Counted from the first letter of the stretch, positions 10,519-21,182 are shown. The stretch: DNA of 64,000 bases from Phragmites australis (GCF_958298935.1 NC_084941.1:13490001-13554000), one strand, 5' to 3'. Made by a program: numbers and translations. Notes: generated by a model from the letters alone, not told the origin.

Positions 10519-12109
10519 TGTAACAAAAATGGCCTTATTAGGCTATGATTTTGATTTTGATGATTAATGACAACATAGTCGTTGGGACTAACATGTTTGT
10601 CAAGAATATATGTTAGTAGGTCTCATAGATGCAATACATCAAGAAGCCATCAAAACCGAGATAAAATTTGATTGAATTAGAGAAGTCCTAGGGAAAATGA
10701 CTATTGTCCGGTGATACCACAAGTGTACACACCAGAGCATTTTGCAGAAAGATGGAAAATTGAGCTGAAATGAGATTGTACACACCAGGCTCGGTCCGGT
10801 GCTCAGGAGTTTGCACACACTGGAGTGTTTTCACTTAGAGGAGGAAAGAAATGACTTCACTGGAGAGTTTAGTGATCTGTATGCTCTACACACCAGAGTA
10901 TTTGTTCTAGAGAAGACTGCAACTGTCGAAGGCTGAAGATTAATACACTAGAAGGTCTGGTGACTAGATGACAGTGCACATCGGAGTGTTTTTCCAAAGA
11001 GTTGCTAAGAGATGGAAATCAACATATCAGAAGGTCCGGTGATCAGATGATGTACACACTGGACAGTTGAATAGTGAAGAAGTTGGCTCGGTCCGGCTCA
11101 AGTATACACACCAAATAGTTCAATGACGGAGATGAAGTATACACCGGATAATCCGATGTTTAGAAGTGGTTCTGAGTGGGTTCTAACGGCTAGTTTCTGA
11201 GGTTGTACACACCGGATGGTCCAGTGTTTGTATCACTGTCTACACCGGATCAACCGATGTTCACAGTAAAGTGGAGCCATTAGAGCAATGGCTAGTTGGC
11301 GAGTTTGAGGCTATACATACTCACCCACTCGGACATTTGAAGGTGCTAAAGTCCAAATAATCTCATATACACTTGAGGGAATACATCAAATCCACCAAAG
11401 TGCTTAAAGTGTTCATCCAAGGCAATTTAGCACACCATTAGAGAGTGACTAGTGCTATTAGGCCTAGAGAGAACTATTTCTAGGTGCTGCAACCTAGAGA
11501 GTGGATAAAGGAGTGATCCAACCATGTACCAAGAGGTACGCTGGTGCCTTGGAGTCTTTGTGACTTGTCGGTAACTTGTTGACCCTCCGACTTTGTGTGG
11601 AATGGCGGTAAGAAGATTGTACAGGGACGCGGAGGCCCTTGTCTTTGTAACTAAAGCTCCAAAATGAAGATAGTGCACAAGTGACAGGAAGAAGGGTTAG
11701 TGGTGAGACCTTGTTTTGATGGCTTGGTGGCTCATCATGCTTGAGGTCTTGTCTTGGTGACTTGGTGGCTCAAGAGCCGTGACCGGAAGAGACTTGGCGA
11801 CCAAGAGCATATCTTCTGTGGAATTCCAACGTAGAATATGGGTGGCTTATGTGCCTGTGATACCGCAGGATAAAAATACTTTGTGTCAAGTTTGTTTCTC
11901 TACCTTATTTACGTTTCCGCATTTATATATTTGCAATTTACCTTACTAGAGTAGGTTGTAATCCTCTTGAGCAGTAGAATAGAGACACTAGATAAACCTA
12001 GAGTACATTTAGATAGAAATTGAGATAGGTTTATCTTATGAAGTTTTGAAGCTATTAGTTAAGTGTTTTAATTCACCCCTCCCCTCTTAGAACATCATCA
12101 TTCCTCACA
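10519..12109 (+). mobile_element. 3' LTR of the gag-only element
   Basis: Starts TGTAACAAAAATGG directly after the polypurine tract and ends near TTCCTCACA at 12109. The middle (10700-11250) repeats short motifs such as ACACCGGATGGTCC and TCCGGTG many times, a pattern also seen in the LTRs at 34500-34870 and 52521-53993. The next element begins at 12111, so no target duplication can be assigned. Confidence 0.75.
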
Positions 12110-12110
12110 A

Positions 12111-13500
12111 CTACATAAGTGACGGGTTGTCAGGACCCGTCACTTAAGAACCTTAAGTGACAGGTTATGTTATGACTCGTCACTTATATAGCTTTGGGTC
12201 AGGACCAGACCATGACCCATCATTTTTATCAGGTTATCAGTGATGGGTCATAAAGTTATCCGTCACTGATGACATTAGTAACAGGTCAAGTTGTGACACA
12301 TCACTAATAACCAATTCATCAGTGATGGGTCGTCCTAAGTTAGTTATCAATGACGGTTCATGTTACAACCTGTCACTTATGACTTATCATCCGTGACGGG
12401 CTTCTCTAGACCAGTCATATGTGATGGGTGATTTTACAATCCGTCATTGATGATAGGTTGCAAGTGACGGGTGATGTTATGACCCATCACTTATGACTCA
12501 GTCTAAGTGAAAAGATATTGTATAGAAAGCTTATGATATAAGAAGCAAAGATCATATTCTTTAATTTTATACAAACCAAAGAGTGGTTCGGAACCTTCAT
12601 CATTTCAATGTTCTATATAGACATATTCATGTATGATCATTTCAAGTATGATCTATACAGACATATTCATGTATTTTTTGCCACAACTCTCACTCTCGGT
12701 AAAATGGGCATAACTTTTGCATACCAAAAAAGTTACATCTGTTTCTCTATCACTTTGTCAAGTTCGGCGAATTTTTCAAGGCTAAATTTGGCCTGGAAGA
12801 TTGAGTTATTGCTCACTGAAGTTTTTGAACCATTTTCGAAACGCGCATTTCTATCCATAGCCGCCACCCCCTTATATCAAACTTGAGCAAAAATGTACAA
12901 TAGTTCCTATTCTAGTGCTGCTTAGGTGAGAAAAAATAAGAAAAAAAAACAGAAAAAAATATTTGAATCTTTAGGTATGATCTTTTCTTGAAATGATCAT
13001 ACATGAATATGTTTATATAGATGTACAAAATACTTTTGGTTTCACTGTATTTTATAAAAGGATGGAAAAATATTTATTTTTTATGAATAATACATTTTAT
13101 ATGTAAATTATAATCCATGACAAAATTTGGAATAAACAGTCATTACGACCCATCACAATTGTGCAGTCATTGGTGACGGGTCACGGTTATGACCCGTCAC
13201 TAATGACCTTCTACAACGAAGGTTAAAAGAATAAAATATCCATCTTCCTTAAGAACGCACATGTGGGTGTGGTGGTAAGCGGGCTACGCGTGCAAGGGGA
13301 GGTTGCTGGTTCAATTTTCACGGAACGCAGAGTATAAAAACAGTGTGAAAAATGGCAAGTGACCCGTGGCGAGTGGTGATGGCCCTTGCAATGGGATGGA
13401 TCGGTGAATTTTTTTTGCCTTTTTTCATGTCCAAAAAAATATGAAAAACGATCATCAGTCATTAGTGACGGATCATCAAAAAACGTAAAATTTTGAACCA
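12111..13500. mobile_element. CACTA-like non-autonomous DNA transposon region
   Basis: Dense short inverted repeats built on GTGACGGGTCAT / ATGACCCGTCAC fill 12119-12500 and recur at 13140-13210 and near 13460. Between them an arm at about 12611-12650 (TATATAGACATATTCATGTA) is matched in inverted orientation at about 12980-13022, around a loop of roughly 330 bp. This subterminal architecture is typical of grass CACTA elements. I could not find a clean CACTA terminus at either end. No transposase is present. Confidence 0.55.
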
Positions 13501-14560
13501 CCTGTGGAAACAAATTGTCATAGGCGACTGCTTATGACAGCCGCCTGTACAGGGGCGGAGGATAGTTGTGGCCAGGGGGCCAAATTTTATGTATTTTGTA
13601 GTGTATTTTCCCCTCGATACAACAAATTTTATGTATTTGTAGTGTATTTTGAGCCTAATCTCTCATATTTCATTAATTCGCCCCCCACCCTATGATTCAG
13701 TTGGAGCCCATTTGGCTTCACTGGTCACCCCTAAATTTGGGTCCAAGCTTCGACACTACTTCTGTTCAATGGGATGATGGCGGTTCACATCCTTATGTGA
13801 ACTGTTTGTGTAAATGGTCATTTTCGGAAGCGGTTGTTTATTTGACCGCCTCTGAAAATGGTATGATTATCACAAGCGGGCCAAATAAGAAGCCACATGT
13901 GTAAAGGACATTTTTAAAGGCGGTTCACAATGGTTCACAAAAGAAACCACCTTTGGTAATGGGGATGATTTGCAGAGGCGGTTCGCATAAGGAACTGCTT
14001 CTGATAATGGGATGCAAAAATTCATAATTTTTTCATACAAATTTGGATGTGGACAATTTGTTTTTTGAAAATTGTAGCCCTCAATGAGATATACAACTCT
14101 GTGGTTGAACTTTTTTCATTTGAAGTCATTTAGATGTCCAAATAACCTAAATGAAAATTGTAATGGAAATGATTCGCCTCTGGTAATGGGTTACAAAAAT
14201 TCATAAGTTTTTCATACGAAGTCGGATGGGGACAAACTATGACTACCATAATAATTTGAGGGTGAAATATCAACTCCCATCAATAGTTTGAGCCATATTC
14301 AAATGGGTCTGTCTAGAACCTTTTGCTTTATCATTATCAGAGGGGCCAAGAACAAATTCACTTTGAGGTGGCTCATCTAGAAGAATTTCTCAAATTTACT
14401 TTGAGGAATGATTACCACATATGGGTCATATAAGAAACTTTCTATGTCAAATGATTATTTGGATATCTGAATCACTTCGAGTGAAAAGGGTCCAACCACA
14501 AAGTTGTAGATCTCATCGAGGACTACATTTTCATATAAAGTTTATCCCTATCCGACTTCA
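13501..14560. mobile_element. Second CACTA-like subterminal region
   Basis: Inverted motifs of a different type (AGGCGGTTC / GAACCGCCTC variants, for example near 13775, 13840, 13915 and 13975) alternate with near-duplicate blocks containing CAAAAATTCATAA(T/G)TTTTTCATAC at about 14010 and 14190. This fits a subterminal segment of another CACTA family. Both ends are undefined; the Grande-like element takes over near 14570. Confidence 0.5.
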
Positions 14561-14694
14561 CAAAGTTGTGCAGCGCTACCACGTGTTGGAGGAACGACCA
14601 GGCAAGGCCGCGGTCCCCCCTAGGTATTCAATGGGGGACACCGCGGTGTTAGTTCGGCTTCATCTTTCGGACTTACGTGGCTGCTTGGCCCGGG

Positions 14695-14700
14695 TATAAA
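14695..14700 (+). promoter_or_regulatory. TATA box of antisense ORF, copy 1
   Basis: TATAAA within GGCCCGGGTATAAAGCTGGGG, 69 bp before the ATG at 14764. The second copy has TATAAA at 63429-63434 in the context GGCCCGGCTATAAAGCC, also exactly 69 bp before its ATG. Confidence 0.7.
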
Positions 14701-14763
14701 GCTGGGGTCACCCAGCTGGAGTCTCTACATCCCTACGAGCGAGCAGTTAACCTTGACTTGAGT

Positions 14764-15179
14764 ATGAAGTCGTCTTCCTCCTTATCCTCTTCGGAGATGT
14801 CGATGATCTCAATGGCTTCTTCGGGAGCCAGACCGTTTCGGTCGTCGGTAGAGGCGCTGGTGGCCACGCCACTTCCATCTCTGCAGGGGAGGCAGCTGCC
14901 TGCCACTCCGGCCCGACCTTCGACCATCATCAATATCTTTGATGATGAGGAGGAGATTGACTGGGATCTCCTACGGGGGGAGAGCGAACAACATCTGTGG
15001 AGCTGGGGGCGAAGGAGGAGGCCAGGAAGGCGAGGGAGAAGGCCCCGCCAGTGACCTCCTTGGACTCTTCTTCGTCCTCCGCCAGCTTGGGACCTGGCTA
15101 CTGTATCGGCTTCCGCAATGGCAGGCCGCAGATGAGGCACATATGCCATCCCATGCGTGGCCCCTGTCGGGACCTGTAG
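14764..15179 (+). pseudogene. Antisense ORF of Grande-like gypsy element, copy 1
   Basis: The small protein starts at ATG 14764 (MKSSSSLSSSEMSMISMASS). It then has a Pro/Ala stretch, an acidic patch (INIFDDEEEIDWDLL), a Lys/Glu stretch, a Ser run and the C-terminal motif YCIGFRNGRPQMRHICH before a stop at 15177-15179. A frameshift at about 14980-14998 separates the N-terminal frame from the C-terminal one; otherwise about 138 residues. It lies on the strand opposite to the LTR, primer site and gag of its element. The copy at 63498-63938 has the same layout. Maize Grande elements are known to carry an antisense gene; that this is its counterpart is my inference from position and orientation. 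Nuclear or nucleic-acid-related function is possible from the charge pattern but unproven. Confidence 0.6.
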
Positions 15180-15804
15180 GAGGTGAAGGCGGTCACTGGA
15201 ATGGCGTACTTGGTGACATCGTGAAGCATCTATGTCTCACGGTCGACCATGGCCTTGTTGTGGGCTCATGGCTTGACTTAGTCACCTTGTACTCTTTCTC
15301 ACCCCTTTTTGCTCCATAGGGAGCTATCTTCTTCGTGGCTATTTCTGTACTGTCGATTTAGTATGTGTCATCTGGATGTACTAGTTATTTAATTATATAA
15401 TATGGACCTTCGGGAACGGTCATGTCTTCTTCCGTATCGGAGTGCGAGGGGATCTTTCGAACGGGTGACCTTATGCGTGTGTGCCTTCGTGCCTTCAAAC
15501 CGTGCTTCTTCGTCCCCTTCGTAGGTGATGGCTCGTTTTTCTGACAACCGAGGTACCAAGCCTTCACATAGATCATCGCTGATTTTGTTCCTTCTGGGGT
15601 AGATGTGGCCTCGGGAATCTAGTGGTGGTAGATACGTAGGGTAACTAAGGAGAACAGGGTGGAGCAGTGGCGACCTCGTTGTTCCAGGTTATTGCGTAGT
15701 CCTCGAGCTTGGCATTGGTAGAGCCTTCTTCCCAATTTGTTCTAGATTATTGACTCAGCAAAGTCCATCTGGAACCTTCGGAGACAAGCTCCGGAGGTGG
15801 TCCT
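15180..15804 (-). other. Spacer of Grande-like element
   Basis: It begins with a 3' flank shared with the second antisense ORF (the phrase GTCACCTTGTACTCTTTCTC near 15280-15305 recurs at 63963-63985). The rest shows no recognisable domain. A 63-codon minus-strand ORF at 15385-15576 has basic, low-information composition. Confidence 0.5.
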
Positions 15805-16680
15805 TGATCCTTCAGGTTCCTTAGCGACTACCCAGGTTGAAGGCAATGGTGTGCCGGAGGTGAAGCCAAAGGCTAGGCAGGAGAGGTGGTCCGCAACCCC
15901 CTCATCCCTTAGCCGCTGCCCGACTCCGGGGGTACTCCGTCTGGAGCCTAGAGACGGCATGTCAGAGGTGAAGCCGAAGGCTAGGCGGGAGAGGTGGTCC
16001 ATAACCCCCTCGGCCCTTAGCCGCTACCCGGCTCCGGAGGTGTTTCGTCCGGAGCCTGGCGACGGTGTGTCGGAGGCGAAGCTGATGGCTAGGCGCGAGA
16101 GGTGGTCCGCGACCCCCTCGGCCCTTAGCTACTACCCGGCTTTGGAGGTACTCCGTCTGAAGCCTGGCGACGACGTGTCGGAGGCAAAGCCAAAGGCTAG
16201 GTGGGAGGGGTGGTCCGTGACCCCCTCAGCCCTTAGCCGCTGCTCGTCTCCGGAGGTGCTCCGTCCGAAGCCTGGCGACGGCATGTCGGAGGCGAAGCCG
16301 AAGGCTAGGAGGGAGAGGTGGTCTGCTACCCCCTCGGCCCTTAGCCACTGCCCAGCTTCGGAGGTACTCCGTCCGAAGGCTGGCGATGGCATGTCGGAGG
16401 TGAAGCCAAAGGCTAGGCGGGAGAGGTGGTCTACGACTCCCTCGGCCCTTAGCCACTGCTCGGCTTAGAAGACGTTCCGTCCGAAGCCTGGCGATGGCAT
16501 GTCGGAGGCAAAGGCGAAGGCTAGGCGGAAGAGGTGGTCTGCGACCCCCTCGGCCCTTAGTCACTGCCCGGCTACGGAGGTACTCCATTCGAAGCCTGCC
16601 GACAGCGTGTCGGAGGCGAAGCGGAAGGCTAGGTGGGAGAGGTGGTCTGCGACCCCCTTGGCCCTTAGCCGCTCCCATGA
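15805..16680. repeat. 108-bp minisatellite, about 8 units
   Basis: The phrase following CCCTTAG begins at 15913, 16021, 16129, 16237, 16345, 16453, 16561 and 16669, an exact 108-bp period. The unit is 36 codons, so frames carry through: one plus-strand frame is open for 223 codons with repeats of the type PEVLRPKPGDGMSEAKPKAR, and the minus strand is also open for 156 codons. It lies in the internal region of the Grande-like element. Whether it is translated is unknown; no start or context favours one frame. Confidence 0.9.
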
Positions 16681-17045
16681 ATTGCGGTCTCTGCAATGGA
16701 CAATCGAGGGTTCTACTATGTTTCCCGTGCCACGAAGCGTTGGCTTTTATTAAATATTAGTATAACACTCATAAAATGACGTATGAAATGTGTCTTTAAG
16801 GGGGGCGACAGGGTAATGATTTTACCTTTTACCATACGTGTTTGAGTCACGCAGGTCATATCTTTCCCTATAGGTAGGGGATTTTTATACCCCTTTTGAT
16901 CCGTGTGCTATGCTCTTTGGAGGCTAGCGGGTTTCTTATCCCTTCGGCACGAAGGCATTTGCCTTCAAGATGCCGAGGTACTCTTCCCGTTAGGTCCTTT
17001 CAGAATCTTTCCACCTGGCGGAGTTTCTAGAAAACATCCTCATTG
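16681..17045. other. Spacer between tandem arrays
   Basis: Unique-looking sequence with no ORF or domain I can support. Confidence 0.5.
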
Positions 17046-17690
17046 CAGGGGTTTTTGGAAGTCTCTCCATTTTTGCGGAGGTTTGGTAAAACTCCCCGTT
17101 GTGTGGAGGTTTGGTAAGGCTCTCCATTTTTGCCAGAGGTTTTGTAAAGCTCTCCGTTGTGCGGTGGTTTGGTGAAGCTCTTTGTTTTTACCGGAGGTTT
17201 GGTAAAGCTCTCCGTTGTGCGGAGGTTAGGTAAGGCTCTCTGTTATCCTGAGGTTTGGTAAAGCTCTCCATTTTTGCCGGAGGTTTTTGTCAGACTCTCT
17301 GTTTTTGTCACAGGTTTTGTAAGACTCTTCATTTTTGTCACAGGTTTTGTAAGACTCCCCGTTTTTGTTGGAGGTTTTGTAAAGTTCTCTGTTTTTGCCA
17401 GAGTATGTAAGACTCTCCGCTTTTGTCGGAGATTTTGTAAAGTTCTCTGTTTTTGCTGGAGGTTTTGTAAGACTCTCCGTTTTTGTCGGAGGTTTCGTAA
17501 CCTCTCCGTTTTTGTTGGAGGTTTATTAAAGTTCTCTGTTTTTGCCGAAGGTTTTGTAAGACTCTCAGATTTTTGTCAGAGGTTTTGTAAAGTTCTCCGT
17601 TTTTGCAAGAGATTTTGTAAGACTCTGTTTTTGCCGAAGGTTTTGTAAAGTTCTCCGTTTTTGTCGAAGGTTTTGTAAGGTTCCTTGGCA
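17046..17690. repeat. 30-bp minisatellite, about 20 units
   Basis: Units of the form GAGGTTTTGTAAGACTCTCC plus GTTTTTGTCG recur about every 30 bp; for example 17371-17400 is one full unit. The left third uses a variant with GGTTTGGTAAAGCTC and GTTGTGCG. Ten codons per unit leave frames open on both strands (124 codons plus, 117 codons minus). This is not a CRISPR array: there are no unique spacers. Confidence 0.88.
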
Positions 17691-17704
17691 TGTATTAATG
17701 CCGA

Positions 17705-18480
17705 AGACCCTACACACTATCGGAGCTACGTAATACCTTCCAGGAAACCTTGGCAGTCTTGCCTTCTAGCTGACCTAGGCATGCTACGCCCGCAGTGTGT
17801 GTGCTCCACTTCCTACCAGGGCAAAGCCTACCCTCCAGGAAACCTTTTCAGGTGAACTTGGGTTTAGGCAAGCAATGCTTACTGGTGCGTGGGCTTGTCA
17901 CGCCTCCGGAGAAATCCCTCAGGGGTGCCGCAACTACATTACTAAGGAAGTCCCTTGATAACCGGCATCTACACACTATCGAGGCTACACAATACCTTCC
18001 AGGAAACCTAGGCAATCATGCCTTCCAGGTGACCGAGGCATGCTATGTTCACGGTGTGTAGGCATGTCGTGCAATGAGGATTCCTTGCGAGAGCATTCCT
18101 CGGAGCACCGTGACTCAACCACCGAGGACATCCCCCGGGGCGTGGCTTCGACACCCGAGGCTATGCAAATGCCTTCCAGGGCACCCTTGGCATAATCTGC
18201 CTTGCAGGTGACCTAGGCATAAGCGGCGGTGTGTGGGCCTCACTGTCGACCAAGATTACTCAATGCCTTCTAGAAAATCTAAGTAGTCTTGCCTTCCAGG
18301 TGACCTAGGCATGCTATGTCTATGGTCCGTGGGCTTGTCACGCCACCCGAAGATGTCCTACGGGTGGTGCCGCAACACAGTGTATCAAGGAATCCCTTGA
18401 TATGTGGCAACTACACTTCCGAGGCCACACAATGCCTTGCAGGAAAACTTGGGCAGACCCACCCCGAGGCGACCTAGGCA
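17705..18480. repeat. Degenerate array with roughly 87-bp basic unit
   Basis: Phrases such as GCCTTCCAGGAAACCT and CAGGTGACCTAGGCATGCTA recur. The anchor (g)gctac(a)caatgcctt appears near 17725, 17982, 18161, 18248 and 18423, giving intervals of 257, 179, 87 and 175 bp. These are close to multiples of 87 bp and suggest a decayed higher-order array. Confidence 0.65.
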
Positions 18481-18785
18481 CGATGCGTCTGTGGGAGTGT
18501 AAGGATTTTGTAGGGTTATACTAGCTAAGTTTTGCAGTCTACTGTTGGCAATAAGAAGCTAGTTGTAGCATAAAACATAGCTAGGTTATATAACTATTCA
18601 TGCAAAATGATAATGTAACTTAAGTTCTACTGCTTCTACCTAGTGGCTATCTATTGCAAAAAGACTACTAGCACTAAGGTTACAGGCCTCCAACAGACTC
18701 TAACCTTGCCGTATGAAAGACGAATCACCAGGTAAACTACTTGGTGGTTAAGAGTGGGCATACCTTTGTAGGAATAAGGCCTCTA
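18481..18785. other. AT-rich spacer in Grande-like element
   Basis: Non-repetitive AT-rich stretch with no ORF or motif that I can support. Confidence 0.5.
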
Positions 18786-19020
18786 TTGCGAGGCATGGTG
18801 GCCTCGAAGCCTGTGGCTAGGCTGGGAGAGGCGGTGCTTGACCCCCTCAGCCTTTAGCTATTGCCTAGCCCCGGAGGTAATCCATCTGGAGCCTGGCGAT
18901 GGCATGTTGGAGGCATAGTCAAAGGCTGGTCGGGAGAGGCGGTCCTCGACCGCCTCAACCCATAGCCGCTGCACGGTTCTAGAGGTACCCCGTCCGGAGC
19001 CTGGCGACGGCGTGTCCCTG
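18786..19020. repeat. Two detached units of the 108-bp minisatellite
   Basis: The sequence CTGGCGATGGCATGTTGGAGG and the flanking GGCTGGTCGGGAGAGGCGGTCC are clear relatives of the 15805-16680 unit. About two units stand 2.1 kb from the main array, between the spacer and the gag region. Confidence 0.8.
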
Positions 19021-19039
19021 ACTCAGTTCTTGTTACTGG

Positions 19040-19905
19040 ATGTGGTACCGTTGGTAGTAGGGTCGGTAGTGACAGGACAGGGTTGAGGGGCCGGGAATTT
19101 GCCCCAGGCCTTGAACCCTACGTCGTCCCTCGCCCGCTCCTTCTGCGGCTAGGTATTTTGCTTGCCTTTCGAGGTATTCCTCTTGGAAGGTCATGAGGGT
19201 GCGGCAGTCGTTGGTGTTGTGGCCGCGCCCTGGTCCATGTAGGATGCACCCATGTGCCTCTGGTAGCGCCAGAGCTTGGAGTTATCGTTGGGGTCGCTGC
19301 CGAAGGCGGTGTGTCCCGGAGCCTGTTGTTTCCCGTGGGTCTCCTTCCCCTTTGGGTGACCATCAAGGTTGCCTGGTGAACCGGCTTTTGGAGCCAAAGT
19401 GATTTTGACTATGCCTCCCCGAACGAGGTGGGCTTGGGGTTCCCTGCGCGCGGTTAGTGTTGCGAGGGCGGCGTCGGAGGTGCTGGCAGGGTTCGCGCAC
19501 CCCGGGGCCCTCCGTCTCCTTCAAAACCCTCTTTCGCCTGAGGGGCCCAAGGAGGGCGCTGGGTGGATAGAGTTTCCAAAGATGTTGGTTCGCTCGGGGT
19601 ATCCTAGGTGTGGTCAAAGGGGCTACCTGGGGACCAAGCCCATGTGGGAGCACTCCTGGATTGGACCACCCAGAACAATTGGAAGACGGCCTGCTTGGCT
19701 GTGGCTTTGACCGCGTCCTCTCTTGAGGCGGTGAGGTCTTCGTCGTGTAGAGGTTGGAAGGCCTCCATGCCGTCTGGAGTTCCTGTACGGACCCAGGGTT
19801 CTGAGTTGACCAAGGTAGGAGGAACACCGTCCCACACAGTAGTGGGGCTGGAGCATGCATACGATGCGTATGGCTGAGACAGCCATGCATATGGTTGCAT
19901 GCTTG
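19040..19905 (-). pseudogene. Gag of Grande-like gypsy element
   Basis: On the minus strand, directly downstream of the primer site, the best frame begins near 19900 (YASYACSSPTTVWDGVPPTL...). It later gives a stretch ending SKLWRYQRHMG and then, one base shifted near 19250, the Cys/His motif CILHGPGRGHNTNDC with RTLMTFQEEYLERQAKYLA. That CX2HX5HX4C motif at the gag C-terminus is what I recognise for Tat/Grande-type gypsy. At least two frameshifts break it. No protease, reverse transcriptase or integrase follows; tandem arrays come next, so pol has been lost or was never present in this derivative. Confidence 0.6.
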
Positions 19906-19987
19906 CAACAGTGGGGATGGTGGTTTTAGCTAACCCTTGGGTGGTTTTCCTGGTGGATTCCTATGTCTCTTAGCACTTTTGTGTTTG

Positions 19988-20007
19988 AATCCCCACGGAC
20001 AACGCAC
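19988..20007 (-). other. Primer-binding site region of Grande-like element
   Basis: After the LTR end GCACCAACA the minus strand reads GTGCGTTGTCCGTGGGGATT. This resembles the TGGCGCC...GTGGGG primer region of Tat/Grande-type gypsy elements, with several changes. Confidence 0.5.
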
Positions 20008-20937
20008 TGTTGGTGCAAGAGTTCATCTTCCCCAGCAAGTACGGCGAGAGTTTCTTCTAAGGAGGAGACTCAAGCTTGGAGATGAAGTTTATGAGGAAGG
20101 AGCACCACGAATGTATTGATGGTAGAAAAAATAGATCGCTCTGGGGGAGTATCACAACGTGACTTGGTGTGTTTTCACCTCTGTGTCTTTTTCGCTTTCT
20201 TTCCCGTCTCCCCTACCCAGATGACCATGGCCCCCTATTTATAGGGTTGTGCGTAGCTTGGCATACAAGTTATCATAACGTACAAATATTTGGGATCTGA
20301 CCGAATTACTGGGCCTTGTCCCAGATAACTAATTTCTACCCTATCGGGGAGATAAATATCCACTGTGGTAACTATCGTGGTGCCTGCCCCCTAGAGTGCG
20401 ACGAGCCGGTCGCCAATTGCGGCCCCGGTGCTGCACTGTCAGGGGTGTCAGGATAGCCTCCATTACGCCGGAGTGTCAGAGTGGCGTCCATTAGCCTAGG
20501 CTTTTAATGCCGGCCACTTCTTTGCAGGTAAAGCACGATCGGTGCTCCCCTTCTAGCGGATCTTTCCTAAGGCCTGCTGACTCACCTTGTAGCCTTCGGG
20601 AAGGTGGCCCGGACAGCCCGAGGCAGCGGCATCGGGAGGCATGGAACCGGGAGGTGAAAGCTTTGGGAAGCAGGACTCTGGAAGGCCAGGGCTTCAGGAG
20701 GCCAAAGCTTCGGGGCACCAAGGCTTCGGGAGGTTGGGTTTTTGGGAGGCTGAGCCTTCGGGAGGCTGAGCCGGCTATGCCAAGGGAAGGCTTCGTAGGT
20801 ACGAAGAGGTACCATGAAGGGATCTGATGACTTCAGAGGTCGGGCCTTTAACTGAGGGGCCGGAGATCATGGCTCTGGAGGGACCTGGATGGTAATCTTC
20901 CATTATTATCCTCAGGCTAGTTTATTTTCCCCCAGTA
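20008..20937 (-). mobile_element. 5' LTR (E) of Grande-like gypsy element
   Basis: On the minus strand it starts TACTGGGGGAAAATAAAC at 20937 (expected TG, now TA) and ends GCACCAACA at 20008, 930 bp. A TATA box in the right orientation (TATAAATAGGG) is at 20235-20246. The part at 20580-20780 holds short imperfect repeats around CTTCGGGAGGC. A related LTR start lies at 62618. Confidence 0.7.
20235..20246 (-). promoter_or_regulatory. TATA box of LTR E
   Basis: The minus strand reads CTATAAATAGGG. It is correctly oriented to drive the Grande-like element into its primer site and gag. Confidence 0.65.
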
Positions 20938-21182
20938 GTATCTTCTGGTAATGAACACCACAGTGGTGACTCAAGCCCACAGGAGCATCCTCATCCAGAG
21001 TGCTACGCCACCTGCCCCCGTGAAACAATTTTTTCCTAATTTTACACATCACCCACCATATCCCACATGACATCAAGGATTTCACAACCATCACAGAATT
21101 CACAACCATCAAGGATTCATAGTATATGAGTTATCATTGATAACAGTACATCTAATCTCTGAGGAGAGGTGTTTTAAAAGCG

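Noticed and set aside
16226..16696. 156-codon minus-strand and overlapping plus-strand ORFs in the 108-bp array
   Set aside because: Open only because the repeat period is a multiple of three; no start context or domain favours any one frame.
17046..17690. CRISPR-like array of 30-bp repeats
   Set aside because: Units are contiguous with no unique spacers, and the setting is plant nuclear DNA. It is a minisatellite.
19363..19908. 181-codon minus-strand ORF as a gene
   Set aside because: An alternative frame of the broken Grande-like gag; the neighbouring frame gives the better gag-like reading and leads to the Cys/His motif.
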